Positions 35,501 to 47,817 of a stretch of 64,000 bases of DNA are shown in pieces. The stretch lies in contig NC_059476.1 in assembly GCF_018139145.2 (NCBI RefSeq), positions 11,169,501 through 11,233,500 of the forward strand, read 5' to 3'. How positions within the stretch are numbered: position 1 is the stretch's first letter; each line of letters opens with the position of its first letter. A program made the translations under genes and the position numbers. This stretch comes from Gymnogyps californianus (taxonomy: Eukaryota; Chordata; Aves; Accipitriformes; Cathartidae). The notes beneath the pieces were generated by a model. That model did no database searches, was not told the DNA's origin, and saw nothing but the letters and a program-made list of their open reading frames with translations.

Positions 35501-37989
35501 TCTCTCGCATAGAAAGAAAGAGAAACCAGACAGTAGTCTAATCTCAGTGTAACCTAACCAGCATCCCTATAGCAAGTCAAGGATGATTTTCAGTTATAAG
35601 CCAAACAGACTTTTAATTTAAAGACCTGTTGACAAGTTTATCTCTAAAGCCTGGGAAGTATTGTATGCTCATTTGCTTCTAGGTTGTTTGGGGGTTTTTT
35701 TAGTAACTGTCCTCATTAGCCTGCTTACAGCACTGAATGAGACTATACATGTGAGAGTCAAACCTAACATCCTTTAAAGCTACAGAAGTTAGTGCTGTGT
35801 CAAAAAAAGCACAGATACCTAGATCTTGATTGCAATACACACAAAAAAATGTTTTTCGTATCTGAAAGGCTATTTTCAATTCCCCTACTTTATGAATAGA
35901 ACAGTGACTGTTTCGCTTTTACTTTCCAACCATGTTTCCTCAGATGGGCTTTAGTCACTCCTATCAAAGTACATAGGGTGTGTTACTCAAGCTGTGGCTC
36001 CCAGTGACCAGAAAGATACAAAATGCACAGGATGTCTCAAACCACCTGTTAGGCCTCTTGTGCAATAAGATGCTAGACACTTAAAGTGTACTTAGGTTGT
36101 CTGCCCTGATCAATGGTCAGGGATAAGATGCACTAGGCTCTGGAGTGCAAAGGCTTAGTTTTTATCAGAAGAGATTACAGTGATACCATTTACAGCCTTG
36201 AGTTCAGGAGTACATGTTCTCATTTCTACTGTACCCCCCTGCCCCTGCCCCAACCTCTACAGCGAGTCCTTCACTAGCTAGAAGGAATGGGACAGTTACT
36301 CTCTATTCTCTCCACATCAGGAGATTCTCTCCACTGGAAAGTGACTGAGCTTTGTGCCTCCAGGCACATAAGTATGAAGAAAGAAGTCAGTGTCATCTCC
36401 ATCACAGTAGTTCTTTACAAACAGCAAAACAGCCTCCAATACTTGCACAATTTCAGAAGCAACGGTCATGCAATGCCTGGGAGAATGTTTTCTAGAATTA
36501 TATTCTTTGTCTCAAGTTCACCTAAGAAACAGTTTGCATGTGCTTTTGAGGTGATCATGAGAACTTGTTGATCAGCATTAGTGAGGTAACATTGACTCTT
36601 TCCAAGCAGGAAGAGAAGAGTACAACCAACTACACTGGGGTCACTAGTTAGTTAACCACCAGTAGCTCACTCTTTACATTTGCTTACACAGTGCAGCCCT
36701 TGCCTGGTGTCCTGCAGATGTGAGCCACTGTGCCGTGCCAGTTCTTACTCCTTGGAAGCATTATATCCCATCTTCCTCCAGCTGCAGCAAGGAGAAGTCT
36801 TGTGTTCTGCAGGGTTTAGGAACATCTAACTTTAGCATCTAGAGGGAAGCTAAAGTGCAAAAGCTCAGCAGTGACAGCTGAACAGAGCCATGTAAAAACC
36901 ACAAAGCAAAATCCACAATAACTTGCATTAAGCCTAAGATACACCTTAGTTAGGCTTTGCTTTCAGAGTACCTCTTATGAAAGTCAGAGCCAAACAGTTC
37001 AAGTACCCTTTGATCTTTGCTGAGAAGCACTCTGCTAGGGGGTGGGAAAGAATGAGGCCTCAGTAACGTACTTTCAGGAAGTATAGTGCTCTGTGGTTTC
37101 AGACAGCATGTTACAGGCTATTTCTGGGCCTTGCGCATGAAACCTATTGGATTCGGGCTTTCAGTATACTTAAATAGAAAGGCCATTTTTAATAAAGAAT
37201 TTTACTATGTCTGATATTACTGTCCCTCCATCAGGAGGGCAATGACACCATGACATTGCTTAGTACTGAAAGTAGTTTTGTCAGATAAATGGAAAAGCCA
37301 AGCTTTCATATTTTTTTTTTATATCAGGTTTTCTCCTTGAAAACTACCTACTCATAAAGGTAGAATACATTCAACTAGCCCTTTGAAGTTTTGAAAAATT
37401 TTAAAAATAGTCAGTATAATGGGTTCTGTTACTGTTTAACCTATTAGATAATACAGGATCACATTCTTCCAAAACATGCATACATCAACGTTATATTAAT
37501 AGGAAGTTAATTCTAGACACACAACAAGCATAGTTTAAAGAGCTAGAACTAAAGCTCAACTTGAAAATTCACATAGAACTCCTAAGAAAGCTAGAATATC
37601 ATTAAGCACCTTACATAGCCACACAGAGAAAAGGGAGCACTAAAAACTTCTAGATTCTAATGTCTTTTATCACTACATATTATTACAGCACTTCATTATG
37701 AAGAGCAAAGAGCAAACATATCTGAACTTAACTCAGCCAAAGGTTAACATCTAATTGGTAGCACGCTACCAGAGATTTCCTAGCAGGCTCCTGAAACTCA
37801 TTTTCTTGAATCCTGCAGCTAATCACTGTACTTACTTACACATAGGTTATAGTAAAGCCCATGTGAGTAACAACAAGCAAGCCCATTAGCAATAAAACAA
37901 ATAAAAGTAGAACTTCATTACTTATACAGAAAATATTTCAGAGCAAATACAAAGCTGAGACCCAAACAAAAGAGATCAAAAACACCTAC
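32561..37989 (-). other. ACSL5 5' intron, no coding exon found
   Basis: About 5.4 kb between the first coding exon of ACSL5 and the candidate leader exon. It is ordinary AT-rich sequence without recognised repeats or open frames longer than 94 codons. Further non-coding leader exons could be hidden here. Confidence 0.5.
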
Positions 37990-38092
37990 CATTGTGAAGA
38001 TGGGGTGAGAAGCCAACCTCTTTTCCTTAAGTAAAAAGGAGCCTTATCAGCACAGTAGCAAACCAACACCAATTAGGTAACACTCCTCTTAA
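37990..38092 (-). other. ACSL5: Candidate ACSL5 non-coding leader exon
   Basis: On the minus strand a strong donor, ATG|GTAGGTG, follows about 100 bases that begin some 27 bases downstream of TATTTAAA. The only ATG on this strand in the stretch is the last three bases. The coding exon at 32560 needs an upstream leader exon and this is the best candidate I see. A GATA-type site (CTGATAAGG, minus, near 38045) lies inside. Exon limits are inferred. Confidence 0.4.
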
Positions 38093-38118
38093 AAACTACA
38101 GCTAGTTCCCTCTCCTGG

Positions 38119-38126
38119 TTTAAATA
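38119..38126 (-). promoter_or_regulatory. Candidate TATA-like box for ACSL5
   Basis: TATTTAAA on the minus strand, in the right place to start the candidate leader exon. The surrounding DNA is not CpG-rich, in contrast to the VTI1A/ZDHHC6 promoter, which fits a tissue-regulated gene. An A22 run (38208-38229) lies about 85 bases further upstream. Confidence 0.35.
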
Positions 38127-38129
38127 AAT

Positions 38130-41100
38130 CAGCAAGCAGAAGAGCATGCTGGGAAGGGAGCTTGTAAATGGGAGGAACTTGCATGGGGGAACTGAAGTGG
38201 TTAGGGGAAAAAAAAAAAAAAAAAAAAAACAAACCACGAGGGAAGTCGTTGAGTATTTTGTTTGTTGATGAAAAGAGCTTGATGAAAAGTATACCCAAAC
38301 CTTTTGAAATTATATTTATCATTTATTGTTTATAATCTATTTGCTATTATTTTCTCTGTGTATAAAGCTGTACTCTCAACAATAGCAATTTTCTCTCTAT
38401 AGCTGCATGTACGTTAAGCTGAGTAGAGCTTTGTAGCCTGTAATACTGACAAAATGCTTTGAGTACAGTATTTCTCCTCTACTGCTGTAACATACCTGCT
38501 GGTCGGCTAGATCCCTGTTTCTGCTGCTGGTTTTGGTGGGGTTTGGTGGGTTTTTTGTTGTTTTTTTTTTCCCCCCAAAGCTACCTAGTTCTTTCTGCTG
38601 TAGTATAGATTTACATATGTGCAATTATTTGCACAAGGTAACAGTGAATCACATTTCAAACTTCAGTTTTGTTTCCTGCTATGACAGGGATTTTCTTTAT
38701 GGTTTTACAGTTGCATTTCTTTGTTTAAAAGTTTATAGCTGCTGTATTTTCCCTTTTTCTCGCCGATGCTTGTCTAATATAACTGGAATTTTGCAGCAGG
38801 TTTGGAGGAGTGGGAAGACAGTAGCTTCACCTATCTCCCTTCTTTAGTGCCTTGACCTAAGATCTTGGAATTGTTTTCCCACTTAACAGTTTACCCATCT
38901 GAAAGTTTTTCTATGCTGTATGATTTCAGAATAATCTGCTTAGCTAGACTAACTATAGCTGGGACGGAATAACATAGCATGTACTTGCATCCAGAATACA
39001 ACCTGTCCCGGACCTTGGCTTGCTAAAACACATAGCCTCTACTAATTGCAATTATGTTTTTATTGCTGCTGTAAACTTTATGCTATTCACATAAAGCTAA
39101 CTTACACTGTAATTGTGGCATTATTTAACAATGCAGATGATATATTTTTAGAGAAGCTGAGGCTTAATTCACTGATTTTGCTGTAATCTTTACATGAAGA
39201 TGAAAACGAAATAGCTTGTTCTGCATGAAACTCCTCTGGCTTTGGCTTTGCCTACCCAGACCTGTTACTGTGGCATTTAAGTGAAGCTGTGAGCTTCAGC
39301 TTTAATAGTGCCAGTCAGGGTGCACTTACGCTTAGAGAAAGGCAGTGCTTCTTACAGAGAAGGGAAAGAAGGCCAGGCTCCCAGTCCAGCCAGCTCCATT
39401 ATCACCTTCTTTGAGTGCCTCTCTGAGGATTTTCCCCCTTCAGATATCTGGCCTCAGGCTGTTATTTTTCCAGGAGGAAGAGAAAAAGCAGTGAATTTGC
39501 CCTGTCTCTGATCAGCTGTTGGGTAGCAATGCTGTGTATCATCTGAGATGCATTGACTTTGGCTGCGGGTGCGAGAGAACATGCCCTCAGCACTGTCGTG
39601 CCTGGCCTGCCAGAAGCCCAGCGTGTGATGCAGAGGTCCCTGAGCTGGTAAGGTTACACTGCATTGCTTGGACTCAGTGGGTCTCGCAGCTCCAACATAA
39701 GTTGGATTAAGGGATGCACGTAGAAAAGCCTTGGGGAGGATAGCTTCTCCTTAATGATTGGTTCTGTTTAATGCTCATAAATTAGAATACAGCTGATGCT
39801 CTTTCCTCAGTATGCATAAGAATTAACATGCAAATTTGGAGGCTTTTCATTTTTGATACTGCCTCAAATGATCTGAATAAACTCCAGATTTTTATGAGGC
39901 ACAAATCCCTTTGTTGCTAGTAATTCTCTGCCAAAAAATAAAGCAGAGTCATGAATAACTCAACCTTTGCTTCTTTTTGTGCATGTATATAAAATGTACA
40001 CCTGCATCTTTCAAACCCATTAGCAAATTAAGATAAGCAGTAGGTAGAGTATGTGTACAGAGAGTTCAAGTTGTTTCCTTTCTGTTGTCACTGTCACAAA
40101 AGGTTCGCACAGGATGGATAAGATGAGCTTTTATAATAAACCTTAAGGTCATGGCACAACATGAGCTTTTGCTATCCAAAGTGCCAATATAGCCCATCTA
40201 CGTATAGCAAATAGCAGAGGATGTAAAGAAATGAAGGGGAAGCATTAGCTCAGTGTAGAGTTTTCTCTGTTGTCACTTCAAGACTTGGATCTAAATTTTG
40301 TGAGTCTGTGGGAAGCGTGGGCTCACTTCATTTGAAGGGTTTTTGAATTCCAGTTTGTTTTCTTAATGCTATGAAAATAATCATTCTTTATTGCTCTGCT
40401 ACACTTTCCAAGGGCAGCCTTCTGGCTTTTGTAAAGCAGAGTAACTGCACGGGGACAAAAATAATCTTCTCAGAGCATAAGTGGGTTCCTCAGAGAATGT
40501 AGTATGGACAGGATGATGGGCTTAGGACTTGGAAGAGCAGCATGCTTTCTGCCAGTTCTCTTACTTGCAGCTTGATTTCTGGTTAATCTTTGTCTCCGCT
40601 ATCCTCTCCTTTGTTACAGCTGCAGCTCTGTACACAAGCAAGAGCTTGGAGAAGGCTCCATCTCTATAGGTACACCAAGCAGTTGTACCAAGGCGATGGC
40701 AGCAGTCTGGTATGCCATACTCTAAGATCTGTGCTTTTAAAACCTTAAAAAAGGCATTATAGCCAACTTCTGTGTTCTTAGTTAGGGATTAAGGTCCTAT
40801 TGTAGTAACGTTGCCAATAAGCTTGTGTGTATAAATGATCTAGCATATAACAAGTTTTTACTGACAGGATTTCAAAACCTGCCTGCAATGCTGTGGAACC
40901 AAATGATTCTTCTATTTCTGGAACTCTGTTTTAAACATGAGTCTGAATGGGAGCCTGGCACTGGTACTCTCTGCACTGTATCTTTAAATAGACATAACTA
41001 ACAAACTGATAAGAAAATGGCTTCAGCCTGGACGGCAGTCAGGTTTCCACTTGCAGCCAGTCTATAGCAACAGGGAGTGTTCAGGTGATTGCTGTCACTC

Positions 41101-44100
41101 AGGCTGTGATTTCTCTGCGTACCACCCCTGAGCCCAGACTTGCTTCTTTAATAACATGCAGCCAATTACACAGCTGTTGCCTTTAACAGCACACAGTGTG
41201 ATGAGAAGAGTGCATTGGATCCAGGCGTTGCAGCAAAGTAAGGCTATTATCCCACTTGCAGTACTTCTCTGCAGGGGCGGGAAGCCCAGTACTTGGGAAA
41301 CGTGGGCTCTGATCAGGAGAGATTTGCTTACCTTCCTTCAGCGCTGGAGGAGGGTGGAGGGGCTGGTACAGCTTGTGTCCTTCGCTGCTTTACAACTCCA
41401 AGTGGGTGTTCAAGGGTTGGTGGTTCCCCAGCTCCTGTGGCAGGACTAAGCCCCGAATCATCAGTGTGTGGCTTTAATAAACAGTCAACACTGCACCCAG
41501 GTAACCTTTGAACCTGCATTGCAACAGGTTCAAAGGTAAAAAAAATTATTCCTGATCAAATATAAAGAGCAATTTTGGCTGGTTAGAAATGTTAAACATA
41601 CAACTCTTGCGCAACAGCTTTAGAAGAGAGCAGCACACCGTGAAAGCTAACACCAGCCCTGCAAAAGCTGCACACTTGGGTTTTTATTAGGACTCTCATT
41701 TACTCTGAGTATGCATGGGGCACTGAATAAGTCTTGTTCCACTGAGAAAAGGTGCCTCTTAGATTGCACTTTAAGCAAGCAAACATATTCTGATATTTTT
41801 CCCTACTGCTTTGTGTAGGGGCCTCTCCTTAATCACATCTGACCGCTGAGACATGGATTTCCTTTGCAGCTCAAGTGGTCTGTGAAGTAGCATGCTCCTT
41901 TATGGTAGGGGCTCTCAGTGCAGTTGGGATGTACTGGGGGCTGGTTATCTTACCATGATGCACCATCTCTTTTGAAGGTGTGCAAAGGGTATTGCGCATG
42001 CTGGACTGGCAGGCTAAGCCTGCTTTGTCAGAGATTTCTTGTGTTGATTTAAGTGATTAATTTTTTTTGTCTTCCTCCATCTATGAAATGGGCGTAGCAG
42101 AGCCGCTGTGCTTAACACTGCTTGAGAAACCTCACCTCACAGCTGAGTCTATGCAGGCTGGGCTGGCAGGTGGAGTTTCTTGGCTTCACTTCCAAAGGCT
42201 GTGGATGTGATCTTTGGAAGAAGTTTGCTCCTCATGGTCCAAGAGATAAGGCTAAATACCAAAGTCCTTTCAGCACTCACTTAATACTGTCAGGACTGGT
42301 CAAGATCATGAAGCTTTTGTTGATCCAGGCCTGGTTTGACTGGTGCTGGAATCTGACTCCTGTATGAAATTTGAAGAGTAAACCAATATTAACACTTTTC
42401 ACTTAAGATCATAAGTATTTTTGATTGGGGTGGGGGAACCTGCCTGTATCAGTGGACATGAATAAAAGTGGGAGCACCTGTGCCAACACTAATTATCATC
42501 CTAGACCTTCTGATTGCAATCTCCTCTAAGTTTTTAGAAAATGTCAGTTTGAGGAGGATGAAAGAAAATGAGCGGGACGGCTCCAAATGTGGTGTAAAGA
42601 GATGATACTGGTGTGCAAGGCTCTTGGCTGCAGTCTGTGGTGTATCTTGCATGTGGGAAACAAAGCAGTCGATTTAGTGCTGTTATGAGGTATGCAATAG
42701 ATACTAATAATTAGTAGTTGGGCAGATCCCTGTTCAGTGTAAGTGGATATTGCCTCACCACCTCGAAAGAGTTAGAGTGACTGATATCATCTGTGGTTTT
42801 GGCTCCTAGATGCATCTTATATACTGAGGTGGGGGGAAGCATAGCAGAGTCACTTGAAGAGGGAACAAAGCCAATTACCCTAGCTAGCTGTATGTGTAAA
42901 GCTGTAACTGCTTTTCCTTCTCCACCCTTTCTCCCTGGTACATAAAGTACATGGCTTTTTACCTCTTTTGAACAGCAAATTAATCCAAGTTGTGGTGTTT
43001 TGTTGCCTTTCACCTATATAGTTGCTTCCTGATGCATGAAGACAATTGATTAGTTCACGGTTAAAAACCGTTCTGGGAGTCGTAAGCAACTCTGAGCAGT
43101 GAGTGTGTCATCTGTGAGTCGGGTAGGTTGGGCTCTTGATCAAAAGTCTTGTTGAATTGCTAGTGGTGGGTAACCTTTTTTTAACTTGTTTTGAAAGTTA
43201 CTTGGTGTGAGAAAACATGTTCACAAGCCCTAGAAGACACATGGGCTTACGTTCTGTAGTGCAGGCTTGTCTGTATACATTATCTGTGTTCCTTGTTGTT
43301 TCTGAATGAGTGATGCTGTAGTTTGTGATCTCGGTGACCAAAGCACATGACCAATGACATAAAATAGACTAGATCAGCTGTGGAAACATCACCTATGTCC
43401 CAGTTCTGAAAAACAGGAGCTCCAGGCAGACCTACTCACACAGGTTTTTTCCATAAGATTGGAAAAAAATGCTTTCAGTTAATGAAAATGTTGGTAATTT
43501 TTCCCCTCAAGACTAAATTATGAAGAAAACAGATGACAAATGACATGAAGAATTCTCTGTAGGCTAGCAGTGGCTCTATGAATTGTATCAAGGTAGTCAT
43601 TTTTGAAGTCTCTGAGCAGGTTATGGCTCAAAATATTTATTTGAAGTATTAATTTTTGACAGAAGTGTCTGCATGCATGTGGTTTTTAAGCATGTGATAA
43701 TCCAGATTTTCTTTTGCTAGTTTTTATAGGTGATAGAAAGCTCAATAGTTTGCCTTCTCTGTTTAGATCCATTTTCTGTGCGTATCTAAAGTATCACTAG
43801 TCACATTAACACTTCTTTCAAATATCACCCAAGCAATTTAATCATTTGTCCTTTGTGCAATTCACTTGACACTTGAATGATGAAGAATATGGACCAAAAG
43901 GGAGCAAAAGAAATTGAAAGGAGTGTTTCTTCCAGCTCCATTACTGCCAGCAGGATTCACAGGCATATTTTAGATACCTGCCAGTGAACATACAACTGTG
44001 GGGTATCCCTGAATGCTGACTGAAAGTGATTCTTGCTGAGGTTGTGCAAGCAGTCCGAGCTGTGAAGAGTGGAGCTAAAGGTCATTACCACACAAAGCTG

Positions 44101-45744
44101 GAGTTTAGTCACTTCTAGGTAACATATAAGAAGCCTTTTTTTATTGGTGTTGTGAAATCTACTCAAATGCAATAGGCTGTTTGTTGAGTGATAAACATGA
44201 AACAAACTCTAACCCTTCAGCCTAAATAATTGCCCTGACAGTAGTAAAGTTTGGTGCCAGGATGTTATAAGTCATTCTTACTGTGTTAAAGCATTTGTAT
44301 AAAAGGGATGGATGTGTAGTTAAACTGTTTAGATCAACTAATGAGGCTGCACGTTTGAATATTTGCAGTTGCTCTGTGGTGCCCAAGAGCAGCTGCACAC
44401 TTATTTTGTTGGCTGGTATGGCTGCTGCATAAAATTGAAGGATCTGACTGAATTTGCTGCTTCCATGTTACCACTGACAATCTTGCATTCTCCTCTCTTC
44501 AAACAGAGCTTGAGTGGTGTGTCCCAGTAAGTGCCTATGGTTTTAAAACCAGATGAAACAGACTTTTAAGATAACTGTAGATGTTAAATACACACAAGTA
44601 TGAACTGGCACCAGTCACTCTGCAGGAACTAAAAGCATCTGATTTATATCTTGACTTTCTGACTCTGAGCATAACAACTGACAGATAATTCTACTGATTT
44701 TGACTGGAAACTATGTAATACTGTGGTTTTACATTGGCCTATTTGGGATCAGAATTTGTCCCCAAAAGACTAGTTCTTCTGAGCTCTGACACAAAAAATA
44801 TTTGGCATTGATCACTTCTGTTCCATCTGATAAGAATCATAGATGAAAAATTAATGAAGCTGTCTTTGCGTAATCTCCAACAAAGTAAAGCCATTTCTAT
44901 CTCAAAAGCACTGAATGCCATATATTGCATGCTAACTCTGGAGACCATTCAGCGCACATTCTGCATGGCTGTGACAGCAAGGCTCTGATGAAAGTCTGTG
45001 GACAGATTAAATTATCAGGTCTTTTCCTCCTCTAAAGGTCAATGACATAATGGAGGCTGCTCAAACATGAGGTGGGCAGACACAATGTATACAAATGAGC
45101 TTAGATCCAGCTTGCAGCAACTCGTGAAGATTTCACGGTATTTAACTCCTGATGAAAATGAGAACTGCCTACCAAAGCTGAGGGTCTGCAGACATGTTGT
45201 GTCCATGCAGAGCTTGGCTTCTGCATCAACTCCAGACTTTCAAATCCAATCCTGAAACATGATTCAAGAACTGAAGCTTCTGATTCATTTGTTCAGTAGT
45301 TTTCATCGTTTGGCTCTGTTATGCTGCCTACACATTTACCTGAACATTTTGCTGTACTTAACCTCCCCTACTGCCTGGATAAAACGTGGGCAAGAGAAGC
45401 AGACGTGACAGTTTATGAACAGAGACTTTGACTATTGACCATTCAAACTGGAAGTAAAAAAATGGAGCAAATCTTTCTTAGTGACTTTAGACTTTGGATC
45501 TATGGACTAATAAAAGAGAAAAAAGCTAATGTTCAAAGTGAGCAATATCTGACGTGTAATATTTAGATGAGGAAAGTTTAAAGACCACTTAGATTGCTTC
45601 TAAGTGTTATCGCAGTGCCGTAATTTGTTTAGGCGGTTAAACTTTTGTTAAAACAACCAAATTCTATTTATATTATAGATAGCCATGAAGATTTGATTTG
45701 TCAATGTCAATCCGGAGTAATTTAGCTGAACAAGAGAGCCAGCG

Positions 45745-45748
<4 letters not shown>
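38130..45748. other. Intergenic, upstream of ACSL5
   Basis: No recognised gene. Notable contents are an A22 run (38208-38229), a G/T-rich low-complexity stretch (38528-38575), two slightly GC-richer patches (39300-39720 and 41150-41510) with open frames of no recognised family, and the inverted repeat at 41504-41537. Open frames up to 104 codons are within chance expectation. Confidence 0.5.
41504..41537. repeat. 13-bp inverted repeat, 8-nt spacer
   Basis: ACCTTTGAACCTG and its exact reverse complement CAGGTTCAAAGGT are separated by CATTGCAA. Each arm reads GGTTCAAAGGT(T/A)A on one strand, close to the direct-repeat-1 nuclear receptor site GGGTCAAAGGTCA. Confidence 0.7.

Positions 45749-45783
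<35 letters not shown>
45749..45783. repeat. T35 homopolymer
   Basis: Thirty-five consecutive T. It could be an A-tail of a minus-strand retroposon, but the sequence at higher coordinates shows no recognisable retrocopy or SINE. It is the longest homopolymer in the window. Confidence 0.9.
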
Positions 45784-45788
<5 letters not shown>

Positions 45789-47782
45789 ACCGTGCTTTTG
45801 ATGGTGGAGTAGTAAGTAAAGTTGGTTTGCTAAGATGTCTGTTACAGTCCTTCATGTGTTGTGTCTTGGACCTCATCTGTTCATCTGTGCTTAACACAAA
45901 GGATAAGCCTTGGAATTTAGCTCTTGTTCTGATATTCTGAGGAGCTCTGATCTGATTTGGGGTCCATCTCTAATTTAGAAACTCTATAATATAGGGGCTT
46001 TTCTTTTACTTTCAGACTAGAGAGAATGCCATTGATGTTGATGAGGTGCCATTATAAACCAATGCAGAGCTCGGCTGTAGCAACCAGCCTTTAAAATACA
46101 GCAGATCTTCTGCTTATACATTGTTATTGGAACAATGCAGAATGCCTATAATGTTCTGAAATCTTTTCTTTCTACCTGTGCTTCAGCTCAAGCCTTGACT
46201 GAGTCAGTTTTGTCCCAGTTAAAGACCAGGCTGAGTAGAAGTAGTTCAAGGTGTGGCTTGTTGTGAGATAAGGTGTCCGATGCTTTTGTGATTTAATTCT
46301 ATAGACTTCATTAGATGCAGATTTAAAAGACCATAGAATTATGCTGTCTGATGAGTACTGGCATGGTCTTTAATTTCCAAAGTAGTTGTACGTATTTCTT
46401 TAGAAATCTGTTGAAACAGACCACTGGAGCTAAATTTTAGAAGGCTTTTGAGATCATTGTAGTGCAAGATCACAAAAAGAGACATTGCTTTAAACTGTGG
46501 ATTTAGATTTTAATTAAGCCTCTCTTGTTGAAGTTGCTTATTACTGATGAAGGCACTTGTGTTTTGGTGCCTTAAAGTAGGTTCAGAAATTTAGGGATTG
46601 TGATTGAGGTCGTTTCAATAGCACATGTGGCTTTTCAGGGTTGTGCAGATAAAGAATTGTCAAATTCAATTTTGTGCCTGAAGATACTGAACTTGAAAAA
46701 AGCCATTTGCTTGACTAAAAATATGTAGGTATATATTGCAGTTCAGGGAAATATATTGAGAAAAAAGGTAGTGATATTCAAATTCAGGCAATCCGTACTT
46801 ACTGTGGCTAAGTTATAACCCCTGGGTCATGTTTAGTAAGGGTTTGGAATGAGGTGAGTAAATGACTTTGTCTACCTGATTAGTCAGTGTATGATGTACG
46901 GGTGTGTAACATGCTCTAATGCACGTCTATGACATCTACACTGCAGTCACTGCAATAGAGTTGCAAAAGGGATGAATTTGATGCTTTTTGGTTTAGCTAC
47001 AGCAAATGCAGTTCTCAAAAGGTACTTTAGCCTGTGGGAAGTCCTGAAAAATCACTAAACAGACTTGTCATGGTGAGCACTTCAGCACAGATATCTGACT
47101 TGAATTTCCATTGTGTTCAGTGCGGCTTCTCCTGTGTTTTAAGCTAGCCCGTTTCCCAGATTTAAGTTGCTATGGACAGAGAGGACTCTGCAATAAATAT
47201 ATTACAAGAACAGGGATTTTTCTTGGGTTAGGATGGCAGCAGAAGTACATGCCAATGTAGGGCATAGTTGATTCTGGCTTGGGTAGGAGGTGGATTAGAG
47301 GACCTGAACTTGCAGCTCATTTTGCAATGATTCTAATGAATTCAATACAAAATGCATCACGTAAAATTCTACACCTTTTATGACCTTGTGGTTTGAATTG
47401 CAATCACCTAGTTACCTTTGATTGATAACACCACTAGATCACTCAGCAACCCACTGAGATGGCTATTGACATACTGCTAAGTTACCTCAAGACCTGTGTC
47501 CCAGCCCCAAACAATTTGGAGAGGACCTACTGCTTATGTTGCAAACTTTTCTTAGAAGATTTCAGGCCATAGCTGGGGCAGATGACCATGTATTGTCAGC
47601 TGCCTATTCAGGGCAAGCTCAGACATAGATTATTTGGGTTACGTCTTCTGTTTCAGAGCATGTGGGGTATTTCCTGTGAACAAGATAAAATGAGACTTGG
47701 TCACTGTACCAGTAAACCATGCTGGATTTGTTCCTGATGTCCAATGAAGAATATACAATGCCAAAAACTTTGTTAAAAAGAA

Positions 47783-47817
47783 AAAAAAATTACAGAAAGA
47801 GGAAAAAAATTACAGAA
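47783..47817. repeat. Short direct repeat, 20-bp period
   Basis: AAAAAAATTACAGAA occurs at 47783-47797 and again at 47803-47817, a local tandem duplication in A-rich sequence. Confidence 0.8.

Noticed and set aside
44739..44948. Possible guanylate cyclase juxtamembrane remnant (LLCWRLRKDSF, minus)
   Set aside because: Only a superficial resemblance; no kinase-homology or cyclase block nearby on either strand.
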